From assembly GCA_001584585.1 (NCBI GenBank), contig LSYV01000008.1, positions 56,163-120,162 on the forward strand: DNA of 64,000 nucleotides, written 5' to 3'. The notes below the pieces were generated by a model. That model was not told where the DNA came from. It was given only the letters and a program-made list of their open reading frames with translations, and did not search any database. The position numbers were made by a program, and so were the translations under genes. Numbering within the stretch: position 1 is the stretch's first letter; each line of letters starts with the position of its first letter. Source of the stretch: Gonium pectorale. Lineage: Eukaryota > Chlorophyta > Chlorophyceae > Chlamydomonadales > Volvocaceae. This document shows positions 36,501 through 50,361 of this stretch, one piece after another.

Positions 36501-39192
36501 CGGAGACCAGGTTGCATTGCGACGGGTACGGCATCGTGACAACGAAGGATTTGCAATGCACGAGGGACACGCTTGCAATGCCATGCTGGTCAGCAAACTC
36601 CGTAGGCACGTGCCCGCGTACCTCCTCCGGGTCGAAGGTCCTGTGTTCGCTGATGAGCAGCAGCTCGTGAAGCAGCGTGTCGGCGGCGTACACCCATCCA
36701 TCCGACCACACGCTGATGTTGGCAGGCCAGTCGTGCCGCCGGTGGACGCACCAAGGCGGAGACACCCTATGGAGCACGGCGTAGCAATCAAGTTCACAGC
36801 AAGGTCATCTGTGTTGTCAGTCAGTCGAGCGCACTATTTGGAGTGAGCAGAGGCTGCCCTTCGGCGCGATGCACGGCATTGGGACCGCATTTGACAGGGA
36901 GACGCACTGACTGCACTTGATTCATTGGGCCTAGCCTTCAGCTCAGGTATGGCACGACACACGCCGTACCTGTACTGCAGCAGCTTGCTCTGGTACAGCG
37001 GTTCTAGGTCGTACACGTAGATGAGGGGTCGTTTGCGGGTCGCCTTGGGGGGCGGCTCAATGGCGGCGGGCGGCTCGTGGAGCATGGATGCCAGCCATGG
37101 CCTGGTGGGGATGAGGCTCGGCTGAAGGGGCAGGCCCGCCTTGCGCCGTGCGCAGTCGTGGCCGTAGTAGCCATCGTCGCATCTGGGGCCGGCGGAGGTG
37201 GAGGACGAGATGTGGAACATGTCAATATCCAGCTCCAGCGGAGCTGCACGAGGTTTAAGTACAAGAACCCGATCAATGGTACCTCAAGCTCCGGTACCAT
37301 TGATCGGGTTCTTGTACTTAAACCTCGTGCAACCAAGTAACTTGCAATGCTGGAGATCCTCACGACCAAGATAGGTGCATTTTAATGAGCTTATGAGCGC
37401 AAGGACGTCGCGCGGGTGACTCACACGCAGAACCCCAGATTGCAGCGGCCATGCCCGCTGCACGCCCCGGGGCAGAAGGCCTCGATGGGATGGTCGCAGG
37501 TGGGCCCCGCAAGGTCGTCTATGCCGCACCCCGCGGACCAAATCGGGTGGCTGGCGTTGCAGTAACCATGGGGGCCGTACACATGGTCGTACTCCTGCTC
37601 GCCAAAAGCTCTCCGGCCGTCCCAGGTCTGCGGGGCAACACATTTGAGCACATCAGAGTCGGCAGTTCAGTCTAAACTGCAAGCGCTAGTCGTCCTCCTC
37701 CACAGCGCCAGCCGAGCAGTGTTGCACTGCTGCCAGTTACAGCCAGTCCAAGATCACTTTAGCGCATCATCATTCCAGGTTATCACATGACAAGCTTGAC
37801 GCGCTCATAGTCGGCGAGTGCGGTCCTTTTGGTTGGCAGGGGGCGAGGAACAGCGTCCATCCGCACCCGCGCCAGGCCGTTGACGCGCCACTGTCCAAAA
37901 GCGACCAACGATCACATACTGGAGCAGTAAACATCCTACCGTTTTGGGCGCCATGTGAAATGTCACAAGGGGCCTTCCTCGTCGGATTGGCGGTGTCCCA
38001 GGCGGCGCGTCGTCCGGCGCAGGTATGCGACCCATGGGTCCATCGCAATAACATATCGCAAGGTCATCATCACAGATACCTGGGGCCGAAACACGGCACC
38101 CTCTTTGATGGAGTGAGCACGGATATCCAAAGGTACAGACTTATGGCAGCCCACGGGGCAGCAACACCAACAAGCGTTGCAGTGCTAGGGCTGGGCCCAA
38201 GCGCCGATACATGCAGCATGCCGGCCCTGCAAGCGCCCGGGCGGTACGCGGTGCAGCAAGACAGTACGCGCTCTGCCTACCTCCACAGCGTGAGTATATG
38301 GTTTGTCGGTTCGTCCAATCCAGATCGCGCTTGTCGGGGCCTATGAACGACAAAGGCTCGTCCCCTTTCTCTCCGGCTCCCCTGTGGCATCGAGTCAAGC
38401 AGAGGGTCGGCCGTGTCAAAAGGAGCACGGCGCCACTGCCCTCCACAGGCACCCGCATGCACGTTGATAAGGCATACCGTCCACGACAGGCCATAGACGT
38501 TGGCATAACGGACAGCACCCACCGCTGTCTCAACGTGCACGGCCGCTTCTGGCGGGTCTTGCATCCCAGCCCCCTCCACCCGGCGGGGCAGTCGCAGTAG
38601 CCCGTGTCGTAGTTGCAGCGGCCTACGCCGTTGCAGTTGTCGGGACACTCCTTACTGCCGCGCGGGGCGGGCTTCCACGTCACCGGCTGCAAGGTAGCAG
38701 GGTGTGAAGCGATATCAGCTCGAGAGGAGCGTCCAGTGGGAACAGCCAGACGGGCTCCTCTCACAGCACATGTCCCAACGTCATCGGAGGGTTGCGATGT
38801 ATTGCTGTGAGACGTTTGCTGGGACGTCGCTCACCTCCTGCGCCATGAAAGCGCTGCACCATTCTCCCTTTACGCTAGCGCAGCGGAGGGGCACAGGCGC
38901 CTGCTCCGTAAGAGAGTACTTCCGCTCCTTGCTAAGCAATGGTTGAGGCTGCTGCGTGTCAGCATCAGTGACGTGCGCCTGCTCGCGGGCCCAGCCACCA
39001 CGCCCCTGCCCGACGGTGGCCAGCTGCCCGTCCCAGCGGACCGGCGGGTTGTGCAGGGCAGGGCATTCAGCCGGGGGTTTCGGGGGAACGAATTCTCAAC
39101 ACGATGAATGCCAAGAAACTACAATAGGCACGCGCCCTGCCGGGCGGTGTTCCTACCAGCAAGAACGCGCACAGCCCGCGCATCGTGTCCAT
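33548..39192 (-). CDS. EXT-D: secreted EGF-repeat exostosin-like glycosyltransferase (GT47), array copy 4
   Basis: Predicted 758 aa in 17 exons: 39192-39157, 39005-38835, 38686-38523, 38381-38281, 38079-37940, 37627-37425, 37182-36970, 36766-36622, 36380-36329, 36173-36135, 35881-35683, 35531-35420, 35171-35093, 34882-34809, 34482-34356, 34233-34011, 33746-33548. Apart from the first two exons, every exon length equals that of EXT-C, so the two are close sisters. Signal peptide 'MRGLCAFLL', EGF module 1 ('CNGVGRCNYDTGYCDCPAGW'), EGF module 2 ('CSGHGRCNLGFCVCDDGYYG') and GT47 domain ('LEDAVIHGCIPVIIIDDVHV') are all intact. The exon ending at 35420 is followed by a GC donor. Acceptors of the 36766 and 33746 exons are TAG. 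The intron 37183-37424 contains a perfect hairpin. Two alternative in-frame Mets lie nearby (39183 and upstream). Confidence 0.86.
37245..37331. repeat. Perfect 39-bp inverted repeat with 9-nt loop inside an EXT-D intron
   Basis: Left arm 37245-37283 and right arm 37293-37331 are exact reverse complements (left begins TGCACGAGGTTTAAG, right ends CTTAAACCTCGTGCA). The loop is TCAAGCTCC. A second small 7-bp hairpin (37230-37236 with 37240-37246) abuts the left arm. It lies wholly within the intron 37183-37424. The matching EXT-C intron shares the 3' part of this intron but lacks the hairpin. Transcripts from either strand would form an unbroken stem. Confidence 0.95.
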
Positions 39193-39603
39193 GCCGCCCG
39201 AGCTCATCGGAGAGGAATTTGTAGATCCATACCCTCGTATTTCACCCGAGCTGCTTCGGGACTGCTTAGCGGGCGCAGCTGTCTCAGGGAACTCCAACCG
39301 ACGAGGGCGGAGGCAAGCGCTAGAAGTCAGCTTGATAATATGCGTTGATCATATGCGGCTGTAGATGATCAGTGCTGCCGGGCTGACAAAGAGCGACGAA
39401 AAATGTACGTCATTTGCCTCGCAAGCGAAGTCTCTGATGTGTGTGTCGACGGCCATTGCATTAGTTGAGTACCTACTACATTTTCATTCAGAGTATATAT
39501 TAAGGGCGCGGTCTGCGATACGTCTTTTCCGGGGCCGCGCCTTAACAAGGACCGACGTTGCTAGCTAGGCCAAGAGATGCTTTTTTAGAGCGGGCTTGGA
39601 ATC
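39193..39603. promoter_or_regulatory. Divergent promoter region between EXT-D and IFT80, with TATA-like box
   Basis: The start codons of EXT-D (minus) and IFT80 (plus) are 411 bp apart, so both promoters must sit here. TATATAT at 39494-39500 is about 105 bp before the IFT80 start, a suitable place for a TATA box. No other motif is clear. Confidence 0.5.
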
Positions 39604-42600
39604 ATGAGGCTCAAGGTCAAACAGAGCAGTGCTCAGGCAAGATGATAGTCTCTGCAGCCTAGCCTGGACATAGGAGGACCGCCCTGGACGCCAGACCAGA
39701 ACAGCTTCCGACCTTTCCTTTTCAACGCAGGTCCATTCTGAGCTGGTCGGTGCAGTCGGCTGGAATGTGTGGAATGAGCTCTTTAGCTGCAGCGATGATC
39801 AGGCCATCCATAAATGGAACATGCTTGGGGAGCCGGAGCAGCGGGTGAGCACTCCGCGTGGGCCTCGTCTGCGCATGTTCGCTCTTGCCGCGCATGTCCG
39901 GTGTTCCAAGCGACCTCGACTGCCGCCTCCAGGTCTGCCAACTAGACGCGTACTACACGGACATCCACTGGTATCCGGTCAGCTCAAAAAAGACTCAGGC
40001 CGGAGGCGGGGATGTGTTTGCGGTGTCCTGCACAGACGGTGAGGCAGCTTGGGACGCACAGGGGGCTGCGGCGGGAAACTGACGGGCTGCTCTTTACAGG
40101 CTCCGTGAAAATCCTCGGCAAGACTGGGCGCGTGGAGAAGTCGATAGAGGCGCACAGGGGTGCCTGTATCTCCCTGCGCTGGAGCTACGATGGCACCGCG
40201 CTCGCGACCGCGGGCGAGGATGGATCCGTCAAGATCTGGTCGCGGAACGGGATGCTGCGCTCAACCCTGGCCCAGGCCGACAGCCCCGTGTACTCTATCG
40301 TCTGGGCGTACGACTGCGACCAACTATGCTACTGCACGGGCAACAACGTGGTCATTAAGTCGCTCATGTCGAACGCCAAGCAGAACGCCTGGCGCGCGCA
40401 CGACGGGGTAATCCTAAAGGTTGACTGGAGCCCCATCAACCACCTCATCGTCACGGGCGGCGAGGACTGCAAGTACAAGGTCGGTGGCTAGCCGGAGCGC
40501 AAGGCGAAGGAGCAGCAGGGCACGCGGGCTTTGGGGCTGGCGATCAGCGCCATCTTCGCCAATGCGCTCGCTGGAAGTCTTAGTATGGAAAGGCTGCTTT
40601 AGTTCGCGGGTCCCCGACAAATGAAGGCAAAAGCCTGGGCGCTCAAGCTAACTCCTACAGTGTCGCCGCAAGCACCTGGGTCATTCCGCACAAAGGGACC
40701 CGTGGGTATTTAGGCATGCTGCAACGGCACGGATGCCTTTTGCCAGTCACAGACTTGCAAGCAAGCCCGTTGCATACACTAGGCCCTTGAGAATGCACCA
40801 TCCAAGAAGCTTCTGCCTAACCGCTCCATCTGCGTAGGTTTGGGACAGCTTCGGGCGACTACTGTACCAAAGCGGGGTCTTTGACTACCCCGTGACGTCG
40901 GTGGCATGGAGCCCTAGTGGCGAGCTCTTCGCGATTGGGTCCTTCAACAGCCTCCAGCTGTGCGACCGCATGGGCTGGGCGTACTCCAAGGTGAGGCGTT
41001 CCTGGATAACCCGATAACCTCCGACGCCTCCTCCCTGTCAACATATTAGGAATTTTCACTATCGTACACATCATTCTTTCCGTACATCAATTCGCGCAAG
41101 ACAGGGACATGGTTGCATGGTTGCATGGACACCTTGCCTGTCGCAGGTCCACTTGAAGGACGCGGGCTCTGTCATGTCCCTCTGCTGGACGGCGGACAGC
41201 ACTCAGCTAGCGGCGGCTGGCGGCAGTGGCGCGGTGGTGTTCGGGCAGGTGGTGGACCTGACGCTGGAGGACGGCAAGATGCAGGTGCGGATGCATGGAT
41301 TGCACCGTAGTGAAAGGCGCAACACGTCCGGGGAATCAGCCATAGCACTGGCCATGAGTGTGTAGCGCAGGCAGGGGCTGTAGGAAGGCCTCACAGACTG
41401 TTTCGCGACGCGTTCTGTCCTTCGCCGCCGTAGGCAACGGTCGTTGACGAGCACCGGATCGTGGCAAACGACATCCTGAACGAGAACGCGGACGAGCTTC
41501 CCGAGTTCCGGGACCGTGTGATCAAGGTGTCGTTGGGTGAGTCCGCATCCTGGGCAAGGCGCGCGCCTCTGGTGCAGCACACTCGACGCTCTTCCGAGCC
41601 ATGCGCGCCGAGATCCGATCGCCACGTGTTCGAAAGGACATGCAGCAAGCGCAAGCATCGATGAAAAGTGGTGCTATCGCACGGCGCCTTACGGTGATGG
41701 ACGCGGCTCTGCCCTCACATGCCTGCTGTACTTGCAGGCTACGGCTACCTCATCGTTGCGACCGCCACGCAGTGCCACGTGTACAACACGAGCAACCTGA
41801 ACACGCCGCACATCTTCGACCTCAAAGACACCGTGACGCTGCTGCTCCAGGTATGCCGTATGCGCATGCACGTGTGTAGGGAGTCCCGCTCGCCCTATCT
41901 CGCCCCTTAGAAAGCGGTGCACTGAGGAGCGCCGATAGGACAGGCAGCCTGGATGCCAAGATCCATCTCAGGGTGTCATACTAAACCACTGCCCACGCCT
42001 CCATGGCCCTTGCGGTTGTGCAACTCCAGTCGGAGCGGCATTTCCTGCTGCTGGATAACTCCGCGGGCATCCAGATCTACACCTACGAGGGCCGCCAGAT
42101 CTGCAACCCGCGCTTCCAGGGCCTGCGCACCGAGCTGCTCAACGCGCAGATGATAACGCTCTCAAACGACACCATCGCAGTGCTCGACCAGCAGGCCTCG
42201 GCGACGACCGTGCGCTTCTTCGACACAGCACAGGTGAGCCCCGCGCTTCAGCTACACGCGCCTTGCACCCGCACAGGGTGCGCCGTGATGGGTCCGCGAG
42301 GAGCAATGAAGAACCAAGCGCTGTCATGCTCTTATACACGTTAATCTTGCCCTGCCCTTCGTTCTATGGTCGTGCGGCAGCTGCAGGACTCATTTTATCT
42401 TCGCAAAACTTCTGTACGAAACCCGGTATGTGGCCGCAGGGCCGGCCGCTCGGCGACGCCTGGTCGCACACGCTTGAGATCAAGGAGATCGCGCTCAGCC
42501 AGGCGGGCACCATCAACGACCGGCAGCTCATCCTCATCGACCGGAATAGGGACCTGTACCTGCTGCCAGTCATGAAGCGGAACATCGCCAAGCTGGCCGC

Positions 42601-44105
42601 CATGTGCGACTCGGCGCGCTGGCACGACTCCACTGCCATGCTCGCGGCCATGGTTGACCAGCGCCTGGTAAGCCAGGAAACGCCACGCCAAGTGGCTGTG
42701 GCGCACTTCATTTGCCGTGTAGCAGATGCCACTTGTCTTATCATGATGGTATTGCCGTAATGATAGCTCACACATTGGCCGGCTCAGCGCAAGGGAAGCT
42801 GGCTAGACACCGCAACTCACTCTTGCCCTCCGCCCTTTTCAGTGCGTGTGGTACTACCCGTCGGAGGTGTACGTGGACAAGGACCTACTCGCCAAGACAC
42901 GCTACACCAAGGCGGACTCAGACTTTGGCAAGTCGGCGCAGATCCAGCTCTTCGCCGGCAACCGCTGCCTGGTCCGCCGCTCCGACGGCGTACTAGTCTC
43001 CGCTGCTACGTCACCGTACCCGTCCGTGCTGTACGACATGGTGCGGCGGCAGCAGTGGGACAAGGCCACGCGGCTGTGCCGATTCATCAAGGACCCAACC
43101 ATGTGGGCCACGCTCGCGGCCATCGCGATGGCGGCCAAGGAGCTCAACACCGCTGAGGTGGGTTGTAGGAAGATCACAAACGCACCTGGAAAACTGCAAA
43201 AGGATGGTGCCCGTATGCAAGTGGCAGCACAGGTGCCAGAGCGTCTCTGAAGCATTGACGTGCCTGATCCGTCGAATGATGAGTGATCCGTTTGTGCCTT
43301 AGATAGCTTGGACGTAGCACGGATGCCAACAATATCCCGGTGTTTTGGTAATCACCTGCAGGTGGCGTTCGCGGCGATCGATGAGGTGGACAAGACCCAC
43401 TTTGTGCGGAAGGTCAAGATGATCCCCACGGAGGAGGGCCGCAACGCCGAGCTCGCAGTGTACCGCCGGAAGCCCGAGGAGGCCGAGGCCATCCTTCTGC
43501 AGGTCCGCTCAGTGTTTGGTCCATGTTTGCATTTGGTGAATGAATACATAATTGAGTGCAGGCAACGGCGGGTGGCTTGTGGCCAAGATAATGCCGCCTG
43601 AAGCCATTAAAAAATGACATGTGTGCGTTGCCTTTCAACGTCAGGCTGGATTGGTATACCGCGCCATCAAGCTCAACATCAAGCTGTTCAATTTCGAGCG
43701 CGCACTGGACCTGGCGGTGCAGTACAAGCAGCACCAGGATACGGTGCTGTACTACCGCCAGCAGTTCTTGCGCGGCGCCAAGCAGCAGGAGACCATCCAG
43801 CGCTTCGTTCAGATGAACGAGTCGGTGCGTGCTTGACATGGGCACTTGCGCCCGGCACTTTGGCTGCTGTCCATCGCAAGGGTACATGAGTCTACCGCAA
43901 AGCTGTCGTAGGTACCATTTTCGCCATTGCTGTCGCCTGCTGTGTTCCTGCTGCCAGGGCTTCCCTTGCCGCCTTGCATCATGGTCTGTACTTACAGTGA
44001 TTGCCATCTCCGCAGGTGGTGGTGGACATTGCCGCCATCAAAAAGAAGATCGAGGAGGAGAAGATTAAGGAGACGCAGCGGCCGGGTGCCAAGCGCTACA
44101 TCTGA
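39604..44105 (+). CDS. IFT80: IFT80, WD-repeat subunit of the intraflagellar transport B complex
   Basis: Predicted 765 aa, which I recall as the length of Chlamydomonas IFT80. It works in the IFT-B core that carries cargo along flagellar microtubules. Exons: 39604-39636, 39731-39844, 39933-40038, 40100-40479, 40838-40990, 41147-41284, 41434-41536, 41738-41850, 42030-42233, 42440-42667, 42843-43157, 43362-43502, 43645-43824, 44016-44105. Two N-terminal beta-propellers are visible as WD-type units: '[20 protein letters not shown]', '[20 protein letters not shown]', '[20 protein letters not shown]' and '[17 protein letters not shown]'. A helical C-terminal part follows ('[20 protein letters not shown]') and ends in the basic tail 'KRYI'. 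Intron 1 uses a GC donor (CAG|GCAAGA); the next exon resumes exactly in the family sequence. No defects seen. Confidence 0.96.
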
Positions 44106-45801
44106 GCGTGCGCATGTGCGGCAAATGGGGCTCCGGAGCCGGAACCAAAACGTGCACATGGACCTGGGTGTTACAATGGAGGGTCTTCGCGCGTAAGCCT
44201 GCGCGGTGATGATCACGGGCGACTGGCGTAGAGATACGCCGGGTGGTAGAGCGGATTTCATACAGCTTGACTTGCGGTAGCCACGGCAGTGACAATGGTA
44301 GGACCTGCCGTGCATACGCATCAAGTGCATGCCATGATGGCATGCTTCACATCAGCTGTGGATGGCATGCCTTGTACATAAGCCTTTTTCCAGAGGCTGC
44401 TGTCTTCCCCATGCTCATGACGTGAAAGCACCCGTGCATGCCTTGACGGAGTCCGTGAAGCTCCTCCTTATCTGCGCTGATGTAAGATGATACTGGTACA
44501 CCACCTCGAGTATCTAAGCGTGTGCCTGCGTTGCAAGATGGTCGCCAATTCTCCATCCCATCCCAGCACCCCAGGATGAAGTTGCCAGGGGTTGTTTTGT
44601 TGGTCCGGCGCGATAGGGGTTTCACGGGTTAGAATGCCTTTGCTAGCTACACTTGAGACCTGTTTTCTGCACTCCGTCACGCATAAGTGACACACACACC
44701 CTACTGCACCTGTGTTGTCCGTGCAGGCCGTGACCTTCTTCAGAGCCGGACCAGCAATCATGCGCTGTTGATAGTTGCTATCGTTGTTGACAACTGCGGT
44801 AGCTAAAACTTTCGCGCGCGCAGGCTGCGGAGCTCCTTGCCTGAGTCACCCAATGTCGTGGGTGTGGTGTTGCTGGTGTTTGCACCCGCCAACCTGCGTC
44901 ACGCCTGCAATAATTTTGGTGGGCCTCTTCTAGTTCGGTAACAAACCCTCCATTGACCCAATAAGGACTATTGGGTGCCTTAGACGTCGCAAAGAAAATC
45001 CAACCGTGCGCCTGCCGTGCGTGCGCTTTCCCTGGAAACAAGCCTGCAAACCCTGACAGAAATACAAGTCCCAATTATGGCATTTCCAGTGAAAAACATT
45101 GGGATGGGTCCGTGCAAGGCAAAGCCGGCAACGCAACTGAGCAGGCTTGCCCTCCCGTCACGGCATGTCGGCGGCCGACGGTGAACCGTTGATATCTACA
45201 GGAACAAACCAGCTAACCACGCAACACAGCCTATGCCACCACGGCGTTGTTATTGGTGGGCCTGAACCCAGCGGAGCTACCATGTTGGGATCCCATCCAG
45301 TCACTTCCGGGAGGATGAGGAGCAGCCCGCTGAGCGGGGTACCCGGCACAGGCTGGATATAAACCGGCGCACCCAGCATAATAGGTATCCTCTCCACACA
45401 AACCGCATACGCCACAGTGACACAGGGGTACCTCTGGCATGCCACGCAGGAAGCGCGCGGGCGCCACCAGCCTCACTCTGGTCCCACGGCCATCACATTC
45501 ATGAACACAAACCAAGTGATGCGTGAGCTCGCTGCAATGCGTGAGCTCGCAGCCACGCCTCGAATGGTCCTCCTTTGCAGCTCACTCTCAGACAACCACT
45601 CGCTGTCCACACAGTCCTTAAGCTGCCTCAAGATGAAATTATGCTGATTCGTGTGGCAGTGCTAATTTCGTGTCAACCACAGCCGTACGGGGGCCTTACG
45701 TACGGGAAGTTTGGCGCAGAAATGCGCTCGTTGGGCAATGGCCCAGTACCTTTCCCTAACTTCTGTCAGTTTTGTCGTCCGTTAGGTCACAGCTGAAGAA
45801 G
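44106..45801. other. Intergenic: IFT80 3' UTR and SAH1 upstream region
   Basis: No coding character on either strand. TGTAA at 44481-44485 is a good poly(A) signal for IFT80. A short palindrome (GCATGCCAT/ATGGCATGC, 44327-44345) lies in the 3' UTR. TATAAA at 45358-45363 is a weak TATA candidate for the hydrolase gene, about 440 bp upstream. The 14-mer ATGCGTGAGCTCGC occurs twice, near 45520 and 45538. Confidence 0.55.
44481..44485 (+). terminator. Candidate polyadenylation signal of IFT80 (TGTAA)
   Basis: TGTAA stands about 375 nt after the IFT80 stop on the coding strand, a usual distance in volvocine algae. Confidence 0.45.
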
Positions 45802-49022
<3,221 letters not shown>

Positions 49023-50361
49023 GCAGCCTGTCCTGGCTGGCAAGGCCCGTGTAGCGGCCCGCGGACCGGACCGAAGGCTCGGCAGCGGCACCCACCGCCG
49101 CACGCCCGTCATTGAGGAGCGTCTGCGGTGGGGCGCGCCGGGAAAGCGTTAGGTGCGACTGCCGTAGGCGGCAGTTCCTGTTTGGGAGGGCCAAGGTTCG
49201 TGAGAGCCCTTCGGTCCAGGCTCGGGAACAGCGTTGAGTGGTTTATCGTGGGTGTGTTCGTCGTGGTCGTGAGTTCGGGGCTCAAAATGCGATGCATGTG
49301 GATTGCTGCATTTGCTTCCCGAGTTTTGACGTGTCGGTACGGTTTTGGTCGGCAGGCTGCTGTGGCGCATTCTTGCTTGGGCGGGTAGGGCTGGGGTCTA
49401 CAAGTCCCGCAGCTGGAAGCGTATGTCGTGTCGTAACGGCTGCTGGGAGGGAACCCTGAACCCCTGTCCTGTTTGGTGGTTGTTTGGTGCGGGTTGATTT
49501 CGATGATTTCTATCCGCGGGCGCTGTGAGCCTGGCAGGTAGCCCAGAATGGGTCACGGGCGCTGCATTTCTGTGCACTGAACTACTCATTCTTCGACTGG
49601 TACGAGTTATCAGCGAATGTAACGTGATAATGTCGTCCACTGCTTCCGGCGTGCCATACAGTGGGGCATGACCTTCAGGCAAGCACGTTCCTTATGTACG
49701 TTGTCCAGTCAGTCCATGACGGTGCAGTACTGTGCCCCGCGAGCGTCTACACCGCGGCACCGCAGCCCTCATGCTGCCAGTGTCGATGTGCGCTTCTAAT
49801 CTTCCGGAAGCTAACGGGACTCCAGGCCGGGCGGGTGCCACATTACACTTCCTTCCCGGGTAGGTGAAACAAAGATGCCCGAAAATATGGTTCCCTTGCT
49901 GCTCTCACGTCTTATAGTTGCATTTACATGACTTGCTCGTTAGGAGCTCTGCCAAGAACGGGGATAAGTACAAGGACAGACCCCTGGGTCCAAACTCGGA
50001 AGTTGCCGGCATTCGCGGGCTGCAGGCACTGCGTGCTATGGCAACCCAAAATGTTAATGCCCTTGACGCCAGGTCCTCTGCGCGATTGCTGGGTGGGGTC
50101 TATTTGGGCCAGGCTTGCGTCGTAATGTCGTCACTTACGTCCCCGTGCCGAACTACTCACGATAGCAAAGCATACTGTGCGAGCCACTGAACCTGACGAG
50201 CACGTCGGCCGCGCCGCTATAGGCTACTATCATACCCCCTGACGAACGGAGCAAGCAAATTACAGTCGCCAGGAACCCAGTCCCAGAGCGGTAAAGCTGA
50301 TCAGTACAATTGCAAAGCCTCAACGAAACAATGATGTGACACGGCGACGTGTACAGTAGAG
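49023..50361. other. Intergenic: SAH1 3' UTR and pseudokinase upstream region
   Basis: Nothing coding is recognisable. TGTAA at 49618-49622, about 600 nt after the stop, is the likely poly(A) signal of SAH1. No TATA box is evident upstream of 50362. Confidence 0.55.
49618..49622 (+). terminator. Candidate polyadenylation signal of SAH1 (TGTAA)
   Basis: First good TGTAA on the coding strand after the SAH1 stop; it implies a 3' UTR of about 600 nt. Confidence 0.4.

Noticed and set aside
44327..44345. Small palindrome GCATGCCAT-G-ATGGCATGC in the IFT80 3' UTR
   Set aside because: A 9-bp stem with a 1-nt centre cannot form a stable hairpin; it is likely chance in a GCATGC-rich stretch.
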